Assembly: GCF_000494755.1 (NCBI RefSeq)
Contig: NC_022657.1
Span: forward strand, 5,308,001 to 5,372,000
Direction of reading: 5' to 3'
From: Amorphoplanes friuliensis DSM 7358
GTDB taxonomy: Bacteria; Actinomycetota; Actinomycetes; Mycobacteriales; Micromonosporaceae
Length of the DNA: 64,000 nt
Shown here: one piece after another, positions 34,877 through 43,581 of the stretch
Layout of the letters: each line of letters starts with the position of its first letter
Position numbering within the stretch: position 1 is the stretch's first letter
Position numbers and translations under genes: made by a program
The notes under the pieces: generated by a model
Told to the model about the DNA's origin: nothing
The model's database searches: none
Seen by the model: only the letters and a program-made list of their open reading frames with translations

Positions 34877-35278
34877 TCAGAGCAGGGCGAGCGTCGGCTC
34901 CAGCTGCGAGTGCAGCGGCGCGGGCAGTGCGCCGGGCCGGAACCACCCCAGCTCGTCGAACTTGTGCGGCTCCCCGATCTTGACGGCGGCCGGGTCCACG
35001 CGGACGGAGAAGACCACGGCCACCCAGTGCGACGGCGGCTCGGCGCGGACGACGTTCCGGACGCCCAGCATGGTGATCTCGAGCGGGGTGGCCGAATATT
35101 CCTCGGTGACCTCGCGGGTGACGGCGGCGTCGAAGGTCTCCCCGAACTCGAGCGCACCGGCGCCGGTGTCCCAGGTGCCGGGCTCGTCGCGGGCCCCGGC
35201 GGACCGTCGCGCCAGCAGCAGGTTGCCGTCGCCGTCGTGGCAGATGAAAACGCAGGAAACGCGCGGTTCTGTCGTCAC
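34877..35278 (-). CDS. NUDIX hydrolase
   Basis: A 133-residue NUDIX-fold pyrophosphatase. The Nudix box is complete: GALEFGETFDAAVTREVTEEY, with the catalytic REVTEE core. Such enzymes cleave nucleoside diphosphates linked to another group (oxidised dNTPs, ADP-ribose, capped nucleotides); which one is not clear. Its GTG start overlaps the stop of the membrane-protein gene upstream (GTGA). Confidence 0.92.
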   Translation of the reverse strand: MTTEPRVSCVFICHDGDGNLLLARRSAGARDEPGTWDTGAGALEFGETFDAAVTREVTEEYSATPLEITMLGVRNVVRAEPPSHWVAVVFSVRVDPAAVKIGEPHKFDELGWFRPGALPAPLHSQLEPTLALL

Positions 35279-35805
35279 GACGAATCATTCTGCCCGACGC
35301 GTGCCCGCGAGGCCGCGAGGAAGTCGGGCCCCGACGTGGTCAGGGCGTTCGCGGTGACCGTGAGGCGCAGCCGGCCGTTGCGGCGGCGCACGACCGGCCG
35401 GCGTCCCGTGCGGTGCAGGGTCCGCAGCATCGACGCGTTCTCGATCGGGACGTGCACGACCAGCGTTGTCATGGGCCAGGGCCACCGTGTCCGGAACTCC
35501 GCGTCCGCCGCCCACGGCACGAACGTGCCGTCGCGGCGCACTTCGGCGAACTCCACCCCGTCCTCGGTGACCCGCAGCATCGGCGGGTGGAGCCGGCTGA
35601 GCACCAGCGAAGCCAGACCGAAGACGACGGTGTAGAGCACAACGAAGTTCAGGACGCCCCAGAAGTTCGGCGCACGCCACTCACCCAGCCGTGCGGAGGT
35701 CACCAGCGTCAGCACCACTGAGCCGATCAGAGCGCCGAGGAGGCCGATCGTGGCCGCCACCGCCAGATAGCGCCGGCTTGACCAGCGGTACTCGGTGGGG
35801 GTCAC
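35275..35805 (-). CDS. Two-helix membrane protein with PH-like cytoplasmic domain
   Basis: A 176-residue protein. Two transmembrane helices (about residues 13-35 and 47-68) precede a cytoplasmic domain of about 85 residues (MLRVTEDGVEFAEVRRDGTFVPWA) resembling bacterial PH-like domains. The family is not firmly recognised. It is translationally coupled to the NUDIX gene. Confidence 0.75.
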   Translation of the reverse strand: MTPTEYRWSSRRYLAVAATIGLLGALIGSVVLTLVTSARLGEWRAPNFWGVLNFVVLYTVVFGLASLVLSRLHPPMLRVTEDGVEFAEVRRDGTFVPWAADAEFRTRWPWPMTTLVVHVPIENASMLRTLHRTGRRPVVRRRNGRLRLTVTANALTTSGPDFLAASRARVGQNDSS

Positions 35806-35836
35806 GCGCTGATCATGGCATGGTGGGTCACCCCGG

Positions 35837-38800
35837 TCAGGCGCAGGCGAGGCGGGCGGCGGCCCAGTCGGCGTGGTCGTTGCCGTTGCCGTCGCCGGCG
35901 TCGGTCACCCGCAACTCCATCGTCTGCGCGCCGGTGAGGTCGACGTCGAACGGCTGGGCGGCGGCCGATCCGGTCAGGACGCCGGTCTGCGCGCGGCGGG
36001 TGCCGTCGAGCCAGACCTCGAAGGTGACCGAGCCGCCGCTGCCCGTCTCGTCGTCGACGCCCGCGTCGGCCCGGAAGCGGGTGCAGGCGCCGTCGAGCGG
36101 GACCTGGACCGTCGACGCCGCGTGGGTGCCGAGGCCCTTCGTGTAGGTGACGCCGCCGATGGTGAGCGGGTTGCCGTCGGTGGCGCCCTGTTCGCCGTTG
36201 CTGCGGTCCTTCTCGACCGGTCCCCAGCCGTTGACCGGGGCGGTGAAGGGGCGGTCGCTGAGCCACGCGTACCCGGGTGGGAGTGGAGTCTGGGTGGTTG
36301 CCGTGCTGGTTGTGGTGGAACGGAAGCCTGCCGGAGTGGTCGTCGAGACCGTCGCCGTCAGCCGGTGGGTGCCGATGTCGGTGCCCGGCGGGGCCGTGAC
36401 GGTGAACGTGGCCGTCTCCAGGTCGGCGATGGCGCCCAGATCCACCGACGCGGGCGAGACCGTCCAGCCCTGCGGCGCTGCGAGGCGTACCGTCGCGTCG
36501 CGGAGACCGGCCGTGCAGCGGGCCGCGACCTGGACCTGCACGGGTTCGGGCGTCCCCGGGTCGATGCGGCCGTCCGTCGTGGTGGTCACCTCGGGCGGGC
36601 AGGGCGCCGCGACGTCGGAGCGCGGCACGCCGTCCGCGCGGACCTCGGCGCCGGTCAGCGGGCGCAGCACCAGTTCGTGGCTGTACGGCGTGGTCGGCGA
36701 GAGGCGGTACGGCGCCAGCACCGAGTTCGGGGTCTCGCCCATGCCGGTCTCGCCGGCTTCCGCGTGCAGCGTGACCCAGCCACGGTTGCGGACCAGGGGC
36801 AGCTGGTGGTCGTACTCGGCGCGGTCGAGGTTGTCGTAGGCGGTGACGCTGACGTCCTTGGTGCCGCCGACGAGCAGCCCCGAGCGGCCGTCGTGCAGCG
36901 TCGCCCAGCGGGTGTCGGTGTGGTTGCCGTTGGCCTGCGGGCGGGAGTAGCGGACGTACTCCCGGGCGACCGTGCTGCGGTAGACGCCCATCGGGGAGCC
37001 GCTGCGGCGGTCGTTGTAGGACTCGGCGGGACCGCGCCCGTAGTAGGCGAACTGCTGCATCCTGTCCGGTACCTGCAGCGAGATCCCGACCCGCGGCAGG
37101 TACGGCAGCGAGCCCGCCCTCGAGCCCTTCGGCACCACGTCGTGCTGCAGCTTCACCGTGCCGTTCCGGTCGATCCTGTACGTCATGGTCTGGTCGAACG
37201 ACAGCAGCGCCTCGGTGCCGGGCCCGGCCGCGATGCTCTGCACCTCCACGACGACCGCGTCGCCCTCGGTGCGCGTCTTCACTCCGGTCACGGTTGTCCG
37301 GAGCCGGTCGAGGCCCGTCTCGTGCCAGATCCGCCGGTCGTCGGTCCCCCAGTCGTAGGTCTCGTTGCTGGTCGGCGGGCGGTAGACGTCGAGCTGCGGC
37401 GGGCCGTGCAGGAGTTCCCGGCCGTCCGCCCGCATCGAGGCGAGAGCACCGCCGTCGAAGCGGTATGCGAAGCCCTTGCCGGTGACCTTGACCGTGTCGC
37501 CGCTGGTCCGCAGGGCGGGAGCGCCGGAGACCGGCAACGGCAGGATGCCCGGCACCGCACGGCCGCCGACCGCGAATTGGTCGTGCCCCACGATCCACTC
37601 CCCCTGCGCCGCCGACACGGTCAGGAAGCGCTCGCGGTCGTCCGGGTTCGCCGGCAGTGCACCCGGATCGAGGTCGTAGCTCTGGCCGGGGCCCAGCCGC
37701 ACCCGCTTGCTACCGCTGCGCAGCGTCCGGTCCTGCTCGATCACCTTCCAGCGCAGGGTCACGTCGAAGGCTCCGGCCTGCTGCTCGTTCAGCGCCCGGA
37801 CCACACCCTCCCCGGTACGCGCAAAGCGCACCGGCGCCTGCGCCCACGCCATCTCCGCGGTCTCCGGCTGGACGTAGCGGTCGGAGCCGACCAGCCCGTC
37901 GGTGCCCGAGAGGCTGATGCCCAGGCTGAGGAAGTCCCCGCGCCGCTGGAAGGTGTCGAAGTTCAGCGCCAGCACGGCCTGCGAGGCCGGATCAGCGGCG
38001 AGCTGCGCGGGCGTCAAGGCGGAGGAGTAGATGCGGACGTCGTCGAGGAGTCCCCGGCCGGTGCGGGCGCTCCACAGGTCGTTGTCCTGCTGCGTCTCGG
38101 CGTTGTGGCCGAGGTTGACCTCGAACAGGCCCGGGTCGACCGGGCCGCTGCGGGCCGTCGTGGCCGCCTCGGCGCCGTCGATCAGCAGGCGCAGGGCCGT
38201 GCCGTCGTAGACGCCGGTGACGCGGTGCCAGGCGCCGTACCAGTTCGCGGGCACGTCCGCGGCGACGGTGGTCCAGCCGGGGCCGACACCGAACTCGAGC
38301 GTGTCGCGGTCGCGCATCTGCAGTGCGTACCCCTGGCCCTTGGTGAGGATCGGGAAGCTGCCGGCCCAGTCGCCCGGCTTGACCCACGCGTCGAGGGTGA
38401 GCGGACCGGTCAGGTCGAGGCGCGGGTCGCGGAAGACGTCGACGTAGTCGTCCAGGCTGGACAGCTCGACCGCCTGACCGCGGCGGCCGGGCACGGCGGC
38501 GGGTTTGCCGACCAGGAACGTCTGGATGCCGCCGGCCGAGTCCGGGGTGAGGACGAGCGGCTGGCGGAGGTTCTGCTCGGCCCAGTCCCAGATGAAGCCG
38601 CCCTGCATCGACGGGTACTTGCGGGCGAGGGCCCAGAACTGGTCGAAGTTGCCGAGGCCGTTGCCCATGGCGTGGGCGTACTCGCCCATCACGATCGGTT
38701 TGGCGCTGCTCAGCGTGCGCGCCTCCAGCCGGGCCGGCGTCGGGTAGCGCGGGCCGTCGACGTCCGCGAAGGGCGCGTCACCGTCCGGGTTGTTGGACTG

Positions 38801-40339
38801 GTGGTAGAGCAGCCGCGTCGGCTCGTTCGCGTCGGCCCAGGCGGCCATCGCATGGTGCGCGGCGCCCAGACCGGCCTCGTTCCCGGTGTCCCAGAAGATG
38901 ACGCTCGGGTGGTTCTTGTCGCGTTCGACCATCGCGCGGAACCGGTCGGCGAAGGCGGCCTGCCACTCCGGCCGGTCCGCGAGGCAGTTCGACGGGCACG
39001 TCTCGTGGTTGTGCGTCTCGATGTCGACCTCGTCGTCGACCCACAACCCGTGCTTGTCGGCCAGGTCGTACAGGTAGGGGTCCGACGGGTAGTGCGACGT
39101 GCGTACGGCGTTGACGTGCAGCTTCTTCATCAGGAAGACGTCGCGGCGCTGGGCCTCCCGGGTGACGTGACGGCCGGTGTCCGGATCGGTCTCGGCGCGG
39201 TTGACACCCTTGATCAGGATCCGTTTGCCGTTGACCAGGATCTGCCGGTCGCGCACCTCGATCTCGCGGAAGCCGACCGCCTGCGCGGTGGTGTGCAGCG
39301 CCCGGCCGTCCGAACCCAGCAGTTGCAGCACCAGCGTGTAGAGGTTCGGCTCCTCGGCGCTCCACTTCGCCGGGTTCGAGACCGGCACGGTGAGCGTGAC
39401 CCGGCCGACCCCGGCGGGGGAACTCACCGTCGTGACGGTCCGGCCGTGCGCGTCCTGCAGGCTGCCCCGCACGGTGAAGGCCCCGGCGGCCCCGGCGACG
39501 TCGAGCCGCGCGCTCAGCGTCGCGTCCCGGTACGCCGCGTCCAGGTCGGTCGTGATGTACGCGTCCCGCAGCCGCGTCTGCTCCGTGCGGTACATCCAGA
39601 CGTCACGGAAGATGCCGCTGTAGCGCCACTGGTCGACGTCCTCGAGGTACGCCCCGCTGCCCCAGCGGTGCACCTGCACGGCCACGGTGTTCTTGCCGGT
39701 GTGCAGCCGCGAGGTGATGTCGAACTCGGCCGGGGTGTAGCCGCCCTGGTCGTACCCGACGTAGGCGCCGTTGACCCAGACCAGGTAGTTGCTGGTCACG
39801 CCCTCGAAGCGCAGGAAGACCCGGTCACCGGCCCAGTCCGCGGGCAGGTCGATCGTCCGCAAGTAGGCGCCGGTCGGGTTGACGTCGCGCGGGACCCGCG
39901 GCGGGTCGTCCGGGACGATCTCCGAGGGGATGTTGCGGAACATCGGGTGGTCGATGAAGTCCGACTGCCAGGTGTGCGGCACGGTCGCCGACGGCCACGA
40001 CGAGGCGTCGAAACCGGCGTCGTGGAACGCGGCCGGCACGTCGTCGGGCCGGTCGAACATCTTGAGCTGCCAGCGACCGTTGAGCGAGCGGACGTTCGGG
40101 TCCTTCGCGGAGTGGCTGGTGACGTCCGCGGCGGCGGCCTGGGCGCTCGCGTACGGGCGCAGGTCCGCGTGCGGCTCCTCCTGCCCCTCACCGGTGAGTT
40201 GCGGATCGTCCAGGTAGCGGTAGACGTCCGCCGGAGCCGCTGGTTGCGCCGAGGCCGGCAACGGCGCGGCCACCCCCGCCACCAGCGCGATCACGAGCAC
40301 CGAGCGCGAAAGCCACAGAAAGGGGGTACGCCGCATCAT
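35837..40339 (-). CDS. GH2 beta-galactosidase with LamG insert, NEW3 and NPCBM domains
   Basis: A giant secreted glycosidase of 1500 residues. Order: signal peptide (1-32); GH2 sugar-binding jelly roll (about 75-260, LNGRWQLKMFD); Ig-like domain (260-365); (beta/alpha)8 barrel (365-600) with acid/base Glu in GNEAGLG near 490 and nucleophile Glu in MGEYAHAMGN near 550. A LamG-type lectin domain (about 610-790) follows WDWAEQ, and the barrel's last part (GDF...TDGLVGSD) resumes near 800. Then come beta-galactosidase small-chain regions, a NEW3 domain (about 1240-1340) and a C-terminal NPCBM (1360-1500). It probably removes galactose from plant cell-wall polymers. It lies 28 bp behind the alpha/beta-hydrolase gene. 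Tandem ATGs occur at 40336 and 40339. Confidence 0.92.
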   Translation of the reverse strand: MMRRTPFLWLSRSVLVIALVAGVAAPLPASAQPAAPADVYRYLDDPQLTGEGQEEPHADLRPYASAQAAAADVTSHSAKDPNVRSLNGRWQLKMFDRPDDVPAAFHDAGFDASSWPSATVPHTWQSDFIDHPMFRNIPSEIVPDDPPRVPRDVNPTGAYLRTIDLPADWAGDRVFLRFEGVTSNYLVWVNGAYVGYDQGGYTPAEFDITSRLHTGKNTVAVQVHRWGSGAYLEDVDQWRYSGIFRDVWMYRTEQTRLRDAYITTDLDAAYRDATLSARLDVAGAAGAFTVRGSLQDAHGRTVTTVSSPAGVGRVTLTVPVSNPAKWSAEEPNLYTLVLQLLGSDGRALHTTAQAVGFREIEVRDRQILVNGKRILIKGVNRAETDPDTGRHVTREAQRRDVFLMKKLHVNAVRTSHYPSDPYLYDLADKHGLWVDDEVDIETHNHETCPSNCLADRPEWQAAFADRFRAMVERDKNHPSVIFWDTGNEAGLGAAHHAMAAWADANEPTRLLYHQSNNPDGDAPFADVDGPRYPTPARLEARTLSSAKPIVMGEYAHAMGNGLGNFDQFWALARKYPSMQGGFIWDWAEQNLRQPLVLTPDSAGGIQTFLVGKPAAVPGRRGQAVELSSLDDYVDVFRDPRLDLTGPLTLDAWVKPGDWAGSFPILTKGQGYALQMRDRDTLEFGVGPGWTTVAADVPANWYGAWHRVTGVYDGTALRLLIDGAEAATTARSGPVDPGLFEVNLGHNAETQQDNDLWSARTGRGLLDDVRIYSSALTPAQLAADPASQAVLALNFDTFQRRGDFLSLGISLSGTDGLVGSDRYVQPETAEMAWAQAPVRFARTGEGVVRALNEQQAGAFDVTLRWKVIEQDRTLRSGSKRVRLGPGQSYDLDPGALPANPDDRERFLTVSAAQGEWIVGHDQFAVGGRAVPGILPLPVSGAPALRTSGDTVKVTGKGFAYRFDGGALASMRADGRELLHGPPQLDVYRPPTSNETYDWGTDDRRIWHETGLDRLRTTVTGVKTRTEGDAVVVEVQSIAAGPGTEALLSFDQTMTYRIDRNGTVKLQHDVVPKGSRAGSLPYLPRVGISLQVPDRMQQFAYYGRGPAESYNDRRSGSPMGVYRSTVAREYVRYSRPQANGNHTDTRWATLHDGRSGLLVGGTKDVSVTAYDNLDRAEYDHQLPLVRNRGWVTLHAEAGETGMGETPNSVLAPYRLSPTTPYSHELVLRPLTGAEVRADGVPRSDVAAPCPPEVTTTTDGRIDPGTPEPVQVQVAARCTAGLRDATVRLAAPQGWTVSPASVDLGAIADLETATFTVTAPPGTDIGTHRLTATVSTTTPAGFRSTTTSTATTQTPLPPGYAWLSDRPFTAPVNGWGPVEKDRSNGEQGATDGNPLTIGGVTYTKGLGTHAASTVQVPLDGACTRFRADAGVDDETGSGGSVTFEVWLDGTRRAQTGVLTGSAAAQPFDVDLTGAQTMELRVTDAGDGNGNDHADWAAARLACA

Positions 40340-40353
40340 TGAAGACAATCAAT
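40338..40353. promoter_or_regulatory. Dyad at the GH2 start codon
   Basis: ATTGA and TCAAT form an inverted repeat with a 6-bp spacer that overlaps the GH2 start codon, inside the 28-bp gap after the alpha/beta-hydrolase gene. The spot is AT-rich compared with its surroundings. It could be an operator or an RNA element; no Shine-Dalgarno is visible before the GH2 start. Confidence 0.35.
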
Positions 40354-40367
40354 GTCGGCGGGCGCTG

Positions 40368-41732
40368 TCAACCGCACGCGGGGCCGAACGCCGCGCGGGT
40401 TCCCACCGTCCACCGGCAGCCGAAGCCGGGCGCCGCCACGGCACGCCGGTCCAGGATCGCGTCGCCGCCGGGGCGACGGCCCGTGCGTACCCAGGTCATC
40501 AGGTCGTCGAAGCCCTGCTGCAGCTCGGGCTGGGTGAAGTCGCAGTGCCCGACACCGCGGATCGCCCGCGACACGAAGAGCTGCGCCCGGCCGTTGCGCG
40601 CCGCCCGCTGGGCGTAGATCTGCTCCATCGAGAACGGTACGAACAGGTCGCCGAGGTCGTGCAGTGACAGCACCGGTACGCGCGGCCGCCCGTCGACCCG
40701 CGGGATCCCGTCCAGCCCGGCGCTCGCCCGGTCGGTGGCCCGGACGCGCTTCACCCGGGCGTTGAGCTGCCACTCGGCGGCCGTGGGCCAGCCGTCCGTG
40801 CTGCGGTAGAAGGCGAAGCGGTTGTCGGTGACGTTGCCGTCGGCGATGCCGGCCGTTCCACCGGTCAGACCCGGGTAGACCCCGAACAGGAACGGCATCT
40901 TCAGCGCCGGGTCGGAGGCCGGCGCGGCGTTCCAGTAGGAGAACGCCCCGGCGAAGCCCGGCCGCACCCCACCGCTGCGCCGCTCGACGACGGACGACCA
41001 GGTGCGCCCGGCCCCGGTCAGCGTGCCCTTCAGCCCGAGCGCGGGCACGATCCGGTCGACCTCCGCCTGCCACGGGCCCGGCTCGACGGGGAAGGACGGC
41101 TCGACGCCGGCCAGCGCGGCGGCGGTGACCCCGGCGTCGAGGAAGTAGTCGAACAACTCGGTGTCACCCAGCACACCGCAGTACGGCATCGCACCGGTGA
41201 ACGCCCTCGGGTGCTCCTCGATCGCGACCGCCGTGATGTGGCCGCCCATGGACTTGCCGGTCATCACCACCGACCGCGCGGACCGGCCCGTGACCTGCCG
41301 GAACCGGTCGATCAGGGCGTACGAGTCCCGCACGCCCTGACCCACGTCGTACCCGTTGGTCTGATAGCTCGACGCCGCCCAGGCGAAGCCCTCGGCGACG
41401 TAGTGCGCGCGCAGGTCCGGGCTGTCGACCGACACGACCTTGCCCGTCCCGCGATAACCGTGCGCGAAGACGACAAGCTGCCCGTTCCACGCCTCCGGGA
41501 CCTCGATCCTGTACGCGGCGCCGTCGCGGATCCCGGTGTACACCCGCGAGCTCGCGGAGGCCGTGAACGGCGTGCCGTTCAGGTCACACGCGGGATCGGC
41601 GACGGTGTATCCGGGCTGCGTCGCGCTCGGCACGGGCGCGGCGCACACGACCGGCGCGGCGGCGGCCGGCGCCGTCACCAGGCCGAGCAGCAGCGCCGGG
41701 ACGAGCAGGATCGATGTCCGCTTGAGGTCCAC
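40368..41732 (-). CDS. Secreted alpha/beta hydrolase
   Basis: A 454-residue exported hydrolase. The signal peptide ends around residue 30 (APAAAAP). The oxyanion region is LVVFAHGYRGTGK, the nucleophile lies in VVMTGKSMGGHITA, and the catalytic His is probably in VGHCDFTQPE. The general look is that of the extracellular esterase/tannase-like group, but the substrate is not clear. GTG 41732 is chosen because GGGAGG lies 7 nt upstream. The GH2 gene follows after 28 bp, so the two probably form an operon. Confidence 0.85.
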   Translation of the reverse strand: MDLKRTSILLVPALLLGLVTAPAAAAPVVCAAPVPSATQPGYTVADPACDLNGTPFTASASSRVYTGIRDGAAYRIEVPEAWNGQLVVFAHGYRGTGKVVSVDSPDLRAHYVAEGFAWAASSYQTNGYDVGQGVRDSYALIDRFRQVTGRSARSVVMTGKSMGGHITAVAIEEHPRAFTGAMPYCGVLGDTELFDYFLDAGVTAAALAGVEPSFPVEPGPWQAEVDRIVPALGLKGTLTGAGRTWSSVVERRSGGVRPGFAGAFSYWNAAPASDPALKMPFLFGVYPGLTGGTAGIADGNVTDNRFAFYRSTDGWPTAAEWQLNARVKRVRATDRASAGLDGIPRVDGRPRVPVLSLHDLGDLFVPFSMEQIYAQRAARNGRAQLFVSRAIRGVGHCDFTQPELQQGFDDLMTWVRTGRRPGGDAILDRRAVAAPGFGCRWTVGTRAAFGPACG

Positions 41733-41733
41733 T

Positions 41734-41780
41734 GTGTTACCTCCCGGTAACACTCAAGGACGCGGGCCCGCCGCTGTCAA
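41734..41780 (-). promoter_or_regulatory. Promoter with overlapping dyad for the hydrolase-GH2 unit
   Basis: On the minus strand a consensus -35 TTGACA (41780-41775), a 17-bp spacer and a weak -10 TTGAGT (41757-41752) precede the hydrolase gene. The dyad GTGTTACC-TCCC-GGTAACAC (41734-41753) covers the expected start site and ends 2 nt before the GTG; its loop region includes the ribosome site. It may be a repressor operator, an RNA hairpin that hides the ribosome site, or both. Confidence 0.6.
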
Positions 41781-41865
41781 GGCCGGTGATTTCACCGATG
41801 TGTCGGGGCGGCACCCCGCCGAAGACTGGCGCTCGTCGATTCCATCCACCCGAGGAGAGTCCGAC

Positions 41866-42762
41866 GTGCAGTCACCGACCATCCCCGCCCGTCTCCGGGC
41901 CCGCCGGTTGTTCGTCACCGCGGCCGCCACCCTCACCCTGGTCGCCGGATCCCTGACCGGCGCGACAGCCGCGCAGGCCGCCGAGAACCCGTACGAGCGC
42001 GGCCCGGCCCCCACGTCCGCCGTCCTCGACGCGAGCCGCGGCCCGTTCGCCACCTCCCAGCAGTCGGTGTCGTCGCTGAGCGTCTCCGGCTTCGGTGGCG
42101 GCGTCATCTACTACCCGACCAGCACCAGCGCGGGCACCTTCGGGGGCATCGCGATCTCGCCCGGCTACACCGCCTCGTGGTCGAGCATCAGCTGGCTCGG
42201 CCCGCGAATCGCCTCGCACGGGTTCGTGGTGATCGGCATCGAGACCAACTCGGTCTTCGACCAGCCCTCCTCCCGCGGCAACCAGCTGCTCGCGGCCCTG
42301 GACTACCTGACGACACGCAGCTCGGTGCGGACGCGGGTCGACGCCTCCCGGCTCGCGGTGGCCGGGCACTCGATGGGTGGCGGTGGCAGCCTGGAGGCCG
42401 CCAAGGACCGGCCGTCGCTGCAGGCCGCGGTGCCCCTCGCGCCGTGGAACACCACCAAGACCTGGTCGGGCCTGCAGGTGCCGACCCTGATCATCGGCGG
42501 CGAGAGCGACACGGTCGCGCCGGTGTCGTCGCACTCGATCCCGTTCTACAACAGCATCCCCTCGTCGGCGGAGAAGGCCTACCTGGAGCTGAACAACGCC
42601 AGCCACTTCTTCCCGCAGAGCACCAACACACCGACCGGGCGGCAGGCGGTGGCCTGGCTCAAGCGCTTCGTCGACAACGACACCCGCTACGACCAGTTCA
42701 TCTGCCCCGGACCGAGCAGCTCGTCGATCTCCGACTACCGCAACTCCTGCCCGCTGACCTGA
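41866..42762 (+). CDS. Secreted cutinase / PET-hydrolase-like polyester hydrolase
   Basis: A 298-residue secreted hydrolase strongly resembling Thermobifida-type cutinases. The signal peptide ends near residue 35 (AQAAE). The aromatic clamp is in PGYTASWSS and WLGPRIASHGFVV. The nucleophile is in GHSMGGGGS, the Asp in GGESDTVAP and the His in NNASHFFP. The substrate-site Trp is in APWNTTKTW, and two C-terminal cysteines (ICPGP, NSCPL) can form the usual disulfide. The family hydrolyses cutin and synthetic polyesters including PET; activity on PET is inferred from motifs. GTG start with GAGGAG upstream. Confidence 0.92.
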   Translation: MQSPTIPARLRARRLFVTAAATLTLVAGSLTGATAAQAAENPYERGPAPTSAVLDASRGPFATSQQSVSSLSVSGFGGGVIYYPTSTSAGTFGGIAISPGYTASWSSISWLGPRIASHGFVVIGIETNSVFDQPSSRGNQLLAALDYLTTRSSVRTRVDASRLAVAGHSMGGGGSLEAAKDRPSLQAAVPLAPWNTTKTWSGLQVPTLIIGGESDTVAPVSSHSIPFYNSIPSSAEKAYLELNNASHFFPQSTNTPTGRQAVAWLKRFVDNDTRYDQFICPGPSSSSISDYRNSCPLT

Positions 42763-42777
42763 TCAGGAAGCACCGAA

Positions 42778-42810
42778 GAGGGCCGGCGGGAACGATTCCC
42801 GCCGGCCCTC
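42778..42810 (+). terminator. Strong hairpin terminator after the cutinase
   Basis: A perfect 15-bp stem (GAGGGCCGGCGGGAA and its complement) closes a CGA loop 16 bp after the cutinase stop codon. It should end the cutinase transcript before the DUF427 gene. Confidence 0.85.
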
Positions 42811-42834
42811 CCGCGCAGGGGTGAGAATCGCACC

Positions 42835-43581
42835 ATGCCCGACTACCCGCAGCTCATCACGCCCGTCGACCACCAGGAGCCGGTCCCGCGCCGGATCCGC
42901 GCGATGCTCGGCGGCCGCGTCGTGCTGGACACCACCCGGGCGGTCTACGTGTGGGAGTTCCCGCCGTACCCGCACTTCTACATCCCGGCCGTCGACATCG
43001 ACCCGGACGTCCTCGTAGACGAGGACCACGTCGAGCACCTGCGCCGCGGCGCAGCCCGCCGGATCGGCCTGCGAGCCGGTGGCGTCGATCGTCCGGCGGC
43101 CGGCCGGGTCTACACCGGGACCGGCCTGGCCCGGCTGGACTGGGACGCCCTCGACGCCTGGTTCGAGGAGGACGAGGAGATCTTCGTGCACCCGCGGAAC
43201 CCGTACACACGGGTCGACGCGATCCGGTCCACGCGGCACGTGCACGTCGAGCTCGACGGTCTGGTGCTGGCCGAGTCGGCGTCCCCCGTGCTGGTCTTCG
43301 AGACCGGGCTGCCGACGCGGTACTACCTGAGCCGCACCGCGGTCGACTTCACCCACCTGCGGTCCAGCGCGACGGTCACCGCCTGCCCGTACAAGGGCCG
43401 GACCACCGGGTACTGGTCGGTCGAGGCCGGCGGGACGACCCACGCCGATCTGGCCTGGTCGTACGACTTCCCGACGCGGGAGCTGCAGCCGATCGCCGGG
43501 CTGATCAGCTTCTACAACGAGAAGGTGGACATCGTGCTCGACGGGGTGCCGCTGGACCGGCCCGTCACCCACTTCAGCTGA
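42835..43581 (+). CDS. DUF427 domain protein
   Basis: A 248-residue protein with two DUF427 beta-folds: the first around residues 15-60 (AMLGGRVVLDTTRAVYVWE) and the second around 130-235 (VHVELDGLVLAES, VFETGLPTRYYLSR, ATVTACPYKGRTTGYWS). The family is widespread and of unknown function. Its stop overlaps the BKACE start (TGATG), so the two genes are coupled. Confidence 0.88.
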   Translation: MPDYPQLITPVDHQEPVPRRIRAMLGGRVVLDTTRAVYVWEFPPYPHFYIPAVDIDPDVLVDEDHVEHLRRGAARRIGLRAGGVDRPAAGRVYTGTGLARLDWDALDAWFEEDEEIFVHPRNPYTRVDAIRSTRHVHVELDGLVLAESASPVLVFETGLPTRYYLSRTAVDFTHLRSSATVTACPYKGRTTGYWSVEAGGTTHADLAWSYDFPTRELQPIAGLISFYNEKVDIVLDGVPLDRPVTHFS

